Of a stretch of 64,000 nt of DNA, positions 34,210-43,861 are shown piece after piece. The position numbers were made by a program, and so were the translations under genes. The notes beneath the pieces are model-generated. The model was given only the letters and a program-made list of their open reading frames with translations, was not told the DNA's origin and did no database searches. Position 1 is the first letter of the stretch; the number at the start of each line of letters is the position of its first letter. This DNA comes from Linnemannia schmuckeri (taxonomy: Eukaryota; Mortierellomycota; Mortierellomycetes; Mortierellales; Mortierellaceae), in assembly GCA_029449235.1 (NCBI GenBank), contig JANATG010000002.1:2232001-2296000 (forward strand), read 5' to 3'.

Positions 34210-34422
34210 ATGAAGATTCCCCTCACCGCCTCGTTCTTGTTAGTCCCCGCTGTCGTCAACGCCGCTGACAACAACTACAAACAGGATGTACTTTCAACAG
34301 AGTTGAATACTTCTGCGAGCTGTTTTAAGACTTGTCCCTTTCTTTATTTCTCCTCCACAAGTTTTCTTCAGGTACCATCTGCCCACTTTCCCCGTAAGAA
34401 TCTGTTCTTTTGTATATCGTAA
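34210..34422 (+). CDS. Putative small secreted protein, copy 2
   Basis: A 70-aa frame starting MKIPLTASFLLVPAVVNAADNN, a good signal peptide with cleavage after VNA. The leader (TATA box, CACCACCAC-rich 5' UTR) matches the copies at 30793 and 37569. After about residue 26 the similarity to copy 3 stops, so either an intron is present or the 3' part is degraded. The rest (VLSTELNTSASCFKTCP) may not be real coding sequence. Function unknown; with an intact ATG and signal peptide this is the best preserved N-terminus of the three. Confidence 0.45.
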   Translation: MKIPLTASFLLVPAVVNAADNNYKQDVLSTELNTSASCFKTCPFLYFSSTSFLQVPSAHFPRKNLFFCIS

Positions 34423-35644
34423 CCGCACCTTCATCGCTCATCCATTGTCCCTATGTCTTCAGTATCATGGTGCTTTCTGTACTCTCAAATATTCTTGGTT
34501 GCTTGCCTCCAAAAAAAAAAATCATAAAAAAGAAGTGTTGGTATGTTTCCAAAGCAAAAAACAGAAGGGCAGTCAGGGTAGGTTTTTTAATCTATCATTG
34601 TCTACTCTGACAATTGGTGTGCAGGGTAACGATGTTGGTCGGTTGCAGAGTGAAATTTTATGGGTGATAAAAGAAAAAAAAGAAAGCGAACAGGATGGGC
34701 TCCACAGGTGACTGTTTGTATTTTGTGTTTTAGCCACCAAAGATGCCGGGTCTGTTCTTTCTTAACTAGCCTCCCTGGGGTTTAATTCTCTCGGTGAGTT
34801 TCATGATCGGTCAGATGTGGAAATCAAATTTGAGAGTTCATACGAAACACTAATATGTTTTTGCCTTTTCTCAACGCTGTTCTCGATGCGCCAAAGGGAA
34901 ATATCCCCGAGAGTCTATGATAGCGTCAATTTTAAGAAAAGCAAAAACGCATTTTGTTAGTTTGTCAACAAGGCATGAAAAAATTAATTATTACGTAGGC
35001 AACCGTGCATAATAATTCCTGACAGGACTTATTGAGACCAAGTCAAACCTTGTTGATAGTGGCGAAAGGGGAACCAATAGAGGGGATGGTTTTTTGGATG
35101 GCCGCCAAAAAAAAATCGTTACCTCTCATTTACACTCTTTTTGACGACCTCTGTTGGAGCGCTGTGCCTCTCCGTCGAATATGTTAAAAAAAAAAACAAG
35201 GAAAAATGGTCGGAGGCTGTGGCTCAGTTTCAAAAGAATCTTTCCCCCTATTTTCGCCTTTTGATCGCTAGCCTTTTCATGCTTGCCCTAGTTGTGGATA
35301 CTTTTTCACCCTGTCCCTTTCATTTTCCATGCCATAAGCCTCCTTTTTTGCCTTTTCCTTGCCTTGGCGGGAGGGCCTTCAATGATAAACAAATGAAGGA
35401 CAGGGAGAAAGAAGGATATCAATCAAGGGTATATAAAGGCGAATCGCTCCCCCTTCACAACCCCTATTTCTCTCCATCCCCCGTACAATCACACTTTTCC
35501 TTTTTCTCCCTCTCTTCTCCCTTGCCCCTTTATCTTAGAAAAACTCTTTTCTGTTTTCCTTCCTCTTTCAGAATACGAATCCTTCTTCTCTCTACTTCTT
35601 TCCTTTCCTCTCCCGTTCGCACTCTTTCGCATATCACAATAGCT
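34423..35644. other. Intergenic within duplication unit A
   Basis: No gene. Holds the conserved 'attaattattac' block near 34984 and a TATATAAA at 35430-35437, 215 bp before the four-TM start codon. Confidence 0.55.
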
Positions 35645-36190
35645 ATGGCGCCCGCTATCTTCAAATTAAGGATCTTACTGGCAATCGTCTGCTTCGCCAA
35701 CCTCGCCATTATCGGCACATACTACGGCTGGGTCGTCGCCAACACAACCAACACACGCCAGGCGATATTCGGGAAAAAACCGTACATTTACAACTGGGCA
35801 GATTACGGCATCATTGGCTGCTCCATCATCCTCTTTGTTTCCTATATCTACTCCCTCTGGGTCAAGAGGCCCCTTTTATGTTTCCGCAACCGATTTGTCC
35901 GTGCCGTTTTAATGTTGATCCCCGGAGTGTTCCTTCTCGGTATCATGGTCCGTGCGATCCAGCACCTAATTGCCAGTCTCAAGTTGTCGAGCGATAAGTC
36001 GTCGGACGATAATTTTGCGGTCAGGATCGACCCCTTTACGTGTATTGGCTTTGGGGAGACGGAAGGGCCTTGCACTGTCTTGAAATGTTATGTGTCGCTG
36101 CCCATGGTTACTGGCTTCTTTGTCATTCTCGAGGTCCTTGTCACTCTAATCAGAGGACCTCTCCACCCTACCAAGCCCGGGTACCTCTAA
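35645..36190 (+). CDS. Four-transmembrane protein, family member 7
   Basis: Single exon, 181 aa, from the ATG 35645 (MAPAIFKLRILLAIVCF). The frame is open for 168 codons upstream, but that part overlaps the leader and TATA box and has no homology to the family. Segments near residues 8-30, 54-74, 85-105 and 148-168 are hydrophobic. Family marks are YNWADYGIIG opening TM2, YSLWVKRP, RAVLMLIPG, the cysteine pair FTCIGFGETEGPC and ILEVLVTLIRGPLHP. It is the duplication partner of the gene at 39378 (same WADYG block and C-terminus). Function unknown; probably a plasma-membrane or endomembrane protein. Confidence 0.83.
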   Translation: MAPAIFKLRILLAIVCFANLAIIGTYYGWVVANTTNTRQAIFGKKPYIYNWADYGIIGCSIILFVSYIYSLWVKRPLLCFRNRFVRAVLMLIPGVFLLGIMVRAIQHLIASLKLSSDKSSDDNFAVRIDPFTCIGFGETEGPCTVLKCYVSLPMVTGFFVILEVLVTLIRGPLHPTKPGYL

Positions 36191-36218
36191 TTCGGCAGCA
36201 TTCCATTTCCGTCTACGA

Positions 36219-36235
36219 TTGTACAATAAACCTCC
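36219..36235 (+). terminator. Shared 3'-end element with AATAAA
   Basis: TTGTACAATAAACCTCC, 28 nt after the stop codon of the four-TM gene and identical to the element at 21017. Confidence 0.6.
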
Positions 36236-36372
36236 ATTTCCCTCCTTGTGTATGTAATCACGACTTTTCTTTTCGAAATCATGGTCGCTCACTCCTACGT
36301 CCCAAAACAAAAGAGCCATGCACGCTCGTTTATTAGGGTAGTGCCTTCAGGGTATGAGTCACTTGCATGCAC

Positions 36373-37189
36373 TTAGTATTGTCGGAGCGGAAGTTCTTCA
36401 TGTCCATTTCCTAGAATCAGGTCCGGAAACACGTTCAGTCCTAAACATAACACGTGGCCATCAATCGATTCCTTAATAATCTCTCTTCGACAGCTACATC
36501 GTCACCCCTCCGTGCTCTGGGTAGCCAGTACTAAGCACAGACTCTCAAACCTTTTTGTTGTTCTTGTTATCCTTCTGCTCGTAGCGAACGCGATGTGTAA
36601 CATTTCCATCTGATTGTGAGTTGACCTGTTATTCTATTGTGTACTGTATTCTCCCTCGACTTGTATTCTGCCGGCATTCAGCACCACTCATTCCCATTCA
36701 ATTATTGGAAACCGTTTGGTGTCTGTTAAGTTTTATGCGCAGGGAAAAGAAACAACACATGTGGAATGGAATTTCCAAATAATCCTTTTTTGTTAATTTT
36801 TTCCTCAAGGTGGGCTCAAAAAAGAGCCCCTGGGCCTCAAGGACTATTATGATCTTGCGTCTCGCCTCCATCCCCCGCACTATGCAGCAAAGAGCCAATA
36901 TCCTTTCCTACAGTATTACATGCACCCTTTACACCGTGTAATATGGCATCCGTTTTATTTTCTTTGGACATGATCAAGGTGGAGATGGACTAAAAATTAA
37001 CGGAAAGACAGATAAAAGTCAGGCGATACACAAAAATCAGAGGGGTACTGCGAGAAAATAAAGAGATTAAAAGGGCGGCCGAAACCAAGGGGCAAAGTAT
37101 GAGCAGTCAATAACCCATAAGCAAAGTTGAGCGCCAGGATCCAGGGGAGAGTCATCCATGGCAACTGCAACAGTTACAAATACACGACG
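36373..37189. other. Intergenic spacer between duplication units
   Basis: Nothing recognised. Confidence 0.45.
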
Positions 37190-37465
37190 TAAAAGTGGTG
37201 AGCGTTCAAAGAGTGAAAAGATACGTCGAAAATACTCAATGGGACAATGACGACTGAGAGGCATGAGAAAAAAAATCAACGAATAGAAATTGGCAAGACA
37301 AGGCATGAGACACATTCAGTTACCTGGTCTTCCTTGAGTTGGTGGATCATTTCGGGGTAACCCTGGCATCAAGGATCACTGGCGCCAGTGACTCGGACCC
37401 AGGAATCGACTATTCTTAGTTGCAACGTCTATCATAGCATCTTGTCACCTCGATAGACTAGCATG

Positions 37466-37473
37466 TATAAAAA
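37466..37473 (+). promoter_or_regulatory. TATA box of secreted-protein copy 3
   Basis: TATAAAAA, placed like the box at 34109 relative to its gene. Confidence 0.45.
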
Positions 37474-37568
37474 GAGGGTGGAGCCATTCAGAAATCTCCA
37501 CCACAACTAGCAACTCGTTCCCATCTCAAGGCTCAAGAAGCACCACTACCACTACCACTGCCATCACC

Positions 37569-38045
37569 CTGAAGCTCTCCGTCGTCCTTTTACTCGTATT
37601 CCTTACCGCTGCCGTCAGCGCCACCGACAGCGACTACAACGAGATGTGTTACGAGACTTGTGTTCACAGGGACTGCAACGGATCGAACGTGTCCAACCTT
37701 TGCATTACCAGCTTTGCTCGTACTTTTGTACACGTTAGCTACCGACCACAAGGTCGAGATAAAGTCCCTAACGCAGTCCATGCGCCCATTTGTGTCATGG
37801 CGCCTTTGGTTGTCAATACTTTAACAGGAACGAGTACCAGTGCGAGAGATCTTAGAGTTCTGTTATGCAGACCTGTTCTAGTCCTCGTTCCTACTCTGAG
37901 AGATTGTCTCCAGTTCTCTCTTGACCCCTGCTCCCCAGCAGTCCGCAGTTTTGTTATCGTGATTGCACTCCCGTCCCTCACTCCTTTATCACGAGTGGTT
38001 CCCTGTAGTTTAAATAAACGTGCTTGTTTGGTTCAAAACAAATAG
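37569..38045 (+). pseudogene. Small secreted protein family, copy 3, start codon lost
   Basis: The position equivalent to the ATG of copy 2 is CTG (37569-37571). From there the frame reads KLSVVLLLVFLTAAVSATDSD, a strong signal peptide, then YNEMCYETCVHRDCNGSNVSNLC. This is the only copy with an uninterrupted cysteine-patterned mature start (C at MCY, ETC, RDC and NLC). The frame stays open to 38045, but the second half looks unlike protein and may include intron sequence. Either the gene is dead, or it starts at a non-AUG codon. Confidence 0.5.
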
Positions 38046-38540
38046 ACTAAAAACACAAAATGGCTTGTTTTATATTTTCTGGAGACGTCAGCAATGAAAA
38101 AAAAAAAAAAAAAAAAAAAAGACAAGGAGAGGCTAAATTGTTTTTCTTTCTTCAAGTATCTTTCAAAGCGCATGCAGTAAAGGAAGGAAGAAGAAGGAAG
38201 ATGATTCATTATCTACTCCTGTTGCTGATACAAAAAGGAGCCTCTATAGAGAACAGAAAAAAATCAAAAGAAGGGGTTGGTCTGAAGAAGTGTGCTCTCA
38301 CAATCACTTTTTTTTGTTTTGCCGCCCAAAATTATCATGCCCTCCTTTTTCGTTTGAGGGGGGCAGTTTGTAAGTAGCCGTTGTCTTCTGTAGGAATGTA
38401 CCTGAGTCAACAGAGCATGGCTCAGGTTTTGTTATTGATCAGCCTGTCACACTGAGTTTAATTGTCTCAACCTGTCTCATTACCATCGATCTCTTGAGGT
38501 CGAGTAAATAAAAAATGAGGGTCCACACGAAACACCCATT

Positions 38541-38572
<32 letters not shown>

Positions 38573-39377
38573 CAACGTCTCATCGAATCGGAGCGAAATC
38601 AAAAATCATTTCGGATGATTATGTCGGGGGAAAAACAAAAGCAAAAAAGTATTCGGCAAGGCATGATGAGATTAATTATTGCGTGTGCAACCGTGCACCA
38701 CTCACCCCCGACCATACAGGATGGCCAATTAAGACCTTGCCAAACATTAGTCAGAATGGATCGTTTTTATTTTGTCATGGTCGAGAAATATGTCCCTAGC
38801 TCCTTCCCTCGCTTGCCTCGCTTATGCTGATTGGACTCTTCTGTTCGGAAGCAGGGGAGCAGTGGTGCCTCTCTGTCAAAGTGCAAAAAAAAAAGGTAGA
38901 GAGGAAAAAAAAAAGTTGGATTGCGGCTCATCTGCCACGAGAATTTTTCCTCTTTGTTCGACTGTTGGTCGCTCGGCTTTTTCATGCATGCCCAGATTGT
39001 GAGCACTGTGGTCTGTCCTTTTACCTTCCCTAACAGTCCAGACATCCCTTTTTTTTTGCTTCCTTGCTGCTTTGGAGGGAGGGCGGCGCCCAATACTCGA
39101 GGACCAACAATTGGGGGATAGGCAGACCAAATAGCTGGGTATAAAGATGAAAGACTTCCTCCTCCCTCCAGAATCCTTATTTTGCCTTTTCTCTTTCAAA
39201 ATTGACTCTTGTCTTCCTTTCTCTCTCTGCCCATTTCCTTCTCCGTCCGTAACGAACCTCTCCTCTGCTCCTCTTCTTTTCCTCTCTTTACGAACCCTCC
39301 CATTCTTTGATTCTCTCATCCCTCCTTCATTCTCTTGCACTCTTCTCACACACTACCCTTACATATCACAGTCAACC
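38046..39377. other. Intergenic within duplication unit B
   Basis: Holds an A tract near 38097-38120, a T28 tract (38545-38572) and a TATAAA at 39140-39145, 238 bp before the next start codon. No gene. Confidence 0.55.
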
Positions 39378-39920
39378 ATGGCACGCGCTATCTTCGGACT
39401 AAGGATCTGGCTGGCATTCGTCTGCCTGGTCAACCTTGCCATCGTCAGCACATACTACAGCTGGGTCATCGGCACCATGTCCAATGCGCGCCAGGACAGA
39501 ATCGGCAAACCACGGTACTCCTACAACTGGGCAGATTACGGAGTCATCGGGTTCTCGTCCATCCTCTTCCTCTCCTATGTTTATTCCATCGTTGGCAAGA
39601 AACATCTGTTCCACCACCGATTCGTCCGAGCATTCCTGATGTTGTTCCCGGCACTTTTTCTTCTTGGTATCATGTTCCGGTCAATCCATGTCCAGCTCGA
39701 GAGTGCCAAGTTGACGAACGAAAATCTTACAGGAGATGATTTTATGGTCAGAGTTGACCCTTTCTCCTGTGATGGCCTGAAGGGAGACTCATTATCGATT
39801 TGTGCAGTAATGCAGACTTATATTTTCTTGCCTATTGTCACTGGCTTCTTTGTCATCATTGAGGTTGCTGTTACCCTGGTCAGGGGTCCTCTTCACCATC
39901 CCAAAGCTGACTACTATTAG
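39378..39920 (+). CDS. Four-transmembrane protein, family member 8
   Basis: Single exon, 180 aa, from the ATG 39378 (MARAIFGLRIWLAFVCLVNLAIV), the position shared by its relatives. Segments near residues 10-30, 53-72, 82-103 and 146-168 are hydrophobic. Marks are YNWADYGVIG, YSIVGKKH, RAFLMLFPA, the pair FSCDGLKGDSLSIC and IIEVAVTLVRGPLHH. It ends with DYY, as other members end DAHY or GYL. It is intact and the closest relative of member 7. The loop between TM3 and TM4 is polar and carries the cysteines, a layout shared with MARVEL-like proteins, but no assignment is claimed. Confidence 0.83.
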   Translation: MARAIFGLRIWLAFVCLVNLAIVSTYYSWVIGTMSNARQDRIGKPRYSYNWADYGVIGFSSILFLSYVYSIVGKKHLFHHRFVRAFLMLFPALFLLGIMFRSIHVQLESAKLTNENLTGDDFMVRVDPFSCDGLKGDSLSICAVMQTYIFLPIVTGFFVIIEVAVTLVRGPLHHPKADYY

Positions 39921-39946
39921 TGGTTGGCGGCCCTTTTTTGTTTCAC

Positions 39947-39963
39947 TTGTATAATAAAACCTC
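39947..39963 (+). terminator. Shared 3'-end element with AATAAA
   Basis: TTGTATAATAAAACCTC, 26 nt after the stop codon, a slightly diverged form of the elements at 21017 and 36219. Confidence 0.55.
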
Positions 39964-40399
39964 TTTTTCTCCTTTTGCTTGCTTGCCTGTGTGACTGACA
40001 CTGGCTTTTTTTTCTTTTTTATTTTCCCACTTCCCCTCCCAGAACAAAAGCGCAGGCACACGCGTTTACTATGACCATGATTCATGGATACGGGTCACTT
40101 ACATGCATTTGCTTCTGCACAGTCAAAGAGACACAGCCTGCGCTGTGTTCACCCCTTTACTAATGCCATGAGTTTACCATCATCCTCTCAATATTGATTG
40201 TGTAACCATTGGAAAAGGAAGAAGGAGAAAGATGTGAGAAGAACGAAGGCCCATCCGTTGTCAAACATCTCTCGTTCTTCTAATCAACATCTCGCTCATT
40301 TCATTCATCTCTCGTCGTTCATCATCTTCTTTCCCCAACTCTCATTTCCTCCCAACCCTCTCAGTCTTTCTTGTCACCCTTGCCTCTTACGTTCCAAAA

Positions 40400-42620
40400 A
40401 TGAATGCTACTCTCGAGGACAATTCTTCTACGGGCAACAGTACTCCACTCCATGTCCTAATTGTAGGTGCAGGTCTGGCAGGTCTTTTTCTTGGTATCCT
40501 TCTCGAGAGGGTAGGGATCCCCTACGAAATCTATGAGCGGGCTGTATGTAGATATCAAACCCCTTGGAGAGTGAATTGAATCCACCTGCGAACTGATTGA
40601 TCAATAGCGAGTGCCTTTTTATTTCTGATAGAGTTGGTCATTATTGATTGATACCCCTGCTTTTTGTTTCACTCTTTCACTCTCTAGGATCCATTAATTG
40701 CTTGGGAGGCAGCAAGCACACCCAATCTGTGGCTGGAGGAGAATTCATCACGATGTCTTACTATCCTAACATAACTATCTATCAACTTGTCAAATTCTTT
40801 TCTAGTCCCCCAACATCCTCCTTGCCTTTGAACAGCTCGGGCTAATGGATGAACTCATGTCATTCTCAAAATTTGCGCGAGCTAGGTGACTTTTACACCG
40901 ATAAACTCGACGTCATTGGGACCACCACTGCTGTTTCTGCTGACATGTTATCCAAATGCTCCTCTTTTCTTTTCGAAAATGGTGTTTGTATTCCTAACCT
41001 TCATCGCTTTTTTTGGTTGCATTACTATCGGATACGATCGCATTTTGTTTACTCGACCCGACTTGTACGACATGCTTCTCAGGAAAACTCGCTCACACAA
41101 GGCCCACATGAGCAAGGAGATTGTTTCCTATGAGCAGGAGGACAGCACGGCCGCCCTTTCTTTTGGTGATGGAACCACTACCCGCGGAGACATCTTTGTC
41201 GGTGCTGATGGCGCTCACAACGCGGTACGGAAGTACTTCATAAGACAATGAGCAAGCAAGGACTCCTGCCTCATAATGATATCAAGGAAACGAGCAAAGG
41301 GTACATTTCTCTTGTGGAAACGACCGATCCTCTCGATCCCGTCAAGTATCCTTGCTTCCTGAAAGGCGAACGTTAAAGTGTCTGTGTCATTGGCAACAAG
41401 GACATCCCTTACACTGTAGGTATTTTCCACTTTAAACAAATAGACGTTGTCCAAAAAAAAAGATCGTCGTCTCTTGTCCTTAGTCTTTCATCATTCTTTT
41501 TTGCGTCGTAGTGGGTGACTTTTGGGATAACAAAAAACAAGATTTGCTGGAACATTATCACTCAACTCGAGTGACCGATATCGCCGACGAACAGTTCAAG
41601 TCTTCAGATTGGATCCCTCAGGACAACCAAAAAAAATGATGGGCTCGATCCGCCACTACATAATTCCCTATGGAACGTTGGGTGACTTTTTTGATTCTAC
41701 GCTTGTCGATCGTGCCTCGAAGGTCTACTTTGAAGATATTCTCTTTGAGACATGGAACCATGACAGGACTGTCCTGATTGGCGATGGTAAGTAGTATGCT
41801 CATTTTCTCCTTGGCTCATTAGGTGTTGATGTGCATTGGTGATATTTTCCACTCTAACGCTCTCTATATTACTTCCTTTCCTTGATCTCCTTTTGTAACC
41901 GTCCACAAAGTAAGAAAATGGTGATTGGATCAGAAAATTGACCAAGAGAATATTTGCTGGTCTGGAATTAACACCCGTCTCATCGACTACTTGACTTTTT
42001 ACTTGGCTTTTTCCGAGCAGTGGCGCTGGTGCGGTGAATGCGATGCAAGATGCCGTCCTTCTTGCCAACTACCTCTACGCTATTTACCCAATCACCTCTA
42101 CGCTATTTACCCAATCACCTCTACGCTATTTACCCAATCACCTCTACGCTATTTACCCAACCACCCACAAAAAAGTCAAGATCGCATTGGATGAGTACAA
42201 GGACGAGAGACTCGATGCTATTAAGGAACAATGCCCTCAGTCGTACATCAGCGCCAAGCTCATCTATGGACACGTAAGTTGGGCATTAGACGCTTATGCT
42301 TCCCTCTTTCTCTGTTGGGCGTATGTGACTGATTTTCTTAACACGATTGCTCACTCTGTTCATTTCCTCTCTTCGTCCATGGATCGAACAGACATTCATG
42401 GAGCGCATCTATAGGCAGTTTGTCTTTCGCTGGCTTACTAAGTTAATCTAGCAGAGGCAGCTTGTCAAGGATACCGTTTACCGTCCGCAGGCAATTTCGT
42501 ACCTCTAGCACGTAAGCGAGACATGGTGGAAATTATCCCCCGGCTCCTTCTAAACATACTCAAAAAGAGATGGACGACAAGAATAAGCAGCATCAGACAG
42601 CAGCAGCTCTCTTACTTTGT
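40400..42620 (+). pseudogene. FAD monooxygenase, full-length but degenerate copy
   Basis: Begins with an ATG at 40400 (MNATLEDNSSTG) and an intact VGAGLAGLFLGILLERVG loop. It then accumulates lesions. Exon 1 is frameshifted after YERA; the 17-nt exon (40688-40704) has lost its GT donor; exon 3 survives as MDELMSFSK; and exon 4 (from about 41028, YDRILFTRPDLYDML, then GADGAHNAVRKY) shifts frame at about 41240 and has in-frame stops after it. Exon 5 is interrupted (DWIPQDNQKK shifted), and exon 6 carries a 23-bp tandem expansion. Exon 7 (42390 onward) has TAG codons. All parts are in the order of the intact genes at 25489 and 27942, so this is an old duplicate and not a retrocopy. Confidence 0.85.
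42072..42163 (+). repeat. Four tandem copies of a 23-bp unit
   Basis: The units start at 42072, 42095, 42118 and 42141, each beginning CCTCTACGCTATTTACC; the last differs at one base. They lie inside exon 6 of the monooxygenase pseudogene, at the place that reads LYDI or IYDI in the intact copies. Confidence 0.97.
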
Positions 42621-43861
42621 TAGTACCCTTCTTGTACTTCCGAGAGAGAGAGAAAGAGAAATAAAAGGATTCTAATTAATATACATTCCAGACGTCTTGT
42701 TGTCCATGCTTCCTGTCCTTGAATATTGGAGTAAGTCATGATCATGTTAGAGCATGTTCTTTCCCAGAGGATATGGGTACGTTGGGTCTTGCAGAGAGCG
42801 TGTATGGTCTAGTAGGCGTTGTGTGTGTTGCACTGTATGAAAAGAACGAAAGAATAGGATCCAGTTCATTTGGCCACCTTTTTTTTTTTTTTTTTTTTTT
42901 TTTGGGTTAAAAATAAATAAACCGACTGCCTAAAATATCGTATTTATTTTTCTCCTCACCCCCTTTCCTTCGCTGTTAACAACACATGCTCTCTGACATA
43001 TCATCTCTCAAGCTACTCATACACATGTCAACTCAACCCGAGAGAGGATCAAGACGTACAATTGAATAAAGATCTCTGTTTTTTAACCCTTATTTTTATC
43101 ACCTCTCCTTTTTCCATTTCCACTATGCCCTTCTTTCCTGCTCCAGCCAGTGAGTGTATACTTAACGCGTTGAGGATGCTGTGGTGGTGTGGCAAGTAAA
43201 AAAAAAAGGTGCCAGGTCGACGAGAAAAAGAGAGAGAAAGAGAGATAAAAAAAAAAGTGTCAGTTGGTTCGTAGAACGCATTGACCGATGACAGCTGTGT
43301 GTTCTGCGTTAGTTGCTAGTCGCGAGAAGAAAAAAAAATGATCATAGTAATATAGGGGGCGCACTTTGTTCAAGTCCCCCGACTAAGAATATCGCCAATG
43401 GGTTCGAAGAGCGGATATTTTTTTGGTCAGCATCAACAATGCAAAAAAAAATGGTGGGGCGCTGCGCGCGGTTGACGCGCTGGTTGACCAAGGTCCGCCG
43501 CGAAGCAAAGCAAAAGCAAAAACACACAAACAAACAAACAAACAAACAAGCAAAGCGACAAAGCAGCAACTACAGAGGCATATCAAACAAACAGGCAAGA
43601 AACTGTCGACAAGGCGAGGTGGAATGTTTGTTAAAAGTGAATGTATTTATTGTTATCATGTTAAAATGCAGAAAAAGAGGAGGGGAGGGAGCGGAGAGTA
43701 TGAAAATGGTACAAGGAATCTGCGGTGGCCGTTCATGAGGACACGCGCAAGGAAGACGAGGTGGGTTAAGATAGGGTGTGTGGGTTGTGGTATAGTAAAG
43801 TAGAATCTATAGTAAAGAGAGAATATTAAACGAAGATGAAGAGCGAGCGCACGCGTTGCGT
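42621..43861. other. Intergenic; T24 tract and 3' flank of the desaturase
   Basis: Includes a T24 run (42880-42903) and a CAAA microsatellite near 43520-43552. No gene supported. Confidence 0.55.

Larger units (their letters stand above)
33780..36372 (+). repeat. Segmental duplication, unit A
   Basis: Matches unit B (about 37190-40112) in the same order: upstream block, TATA box, small secreted gene, 'ggcatga...attaattattac' block, TATA box, four-TM gene, 3' element, and a 'gaacaaaag..cgtttact' tail. Limits are approximate; divergence is considerable, with many indels. Confidence 0.65.
37190..40112 (+). repeat. Segmental duplication, unit B
   Basis: Partner of unit A at about 33780-36372, carrying the small secreted copy 3 and four-TM member 8 in the same order and orientation. 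Limits are approximate. Confidence 0.65.

Noticed and set aside
35141..35644. N-terminal extension of four-TM member 7 (168 codons upstream of the chosen ATG)
   Set aside because: It overlaps the TATA box and pyrimidine-rich leader, is not conserved in paralogs, and aligns with non-coding leader in the gene at 39378.
42034..42414. Separate gene with an LYAIYPIT-type repeat protein
   Set aside because: It is exon 6 of the monooxygenase pseudogene carrying the 23-bp tandem expansion.
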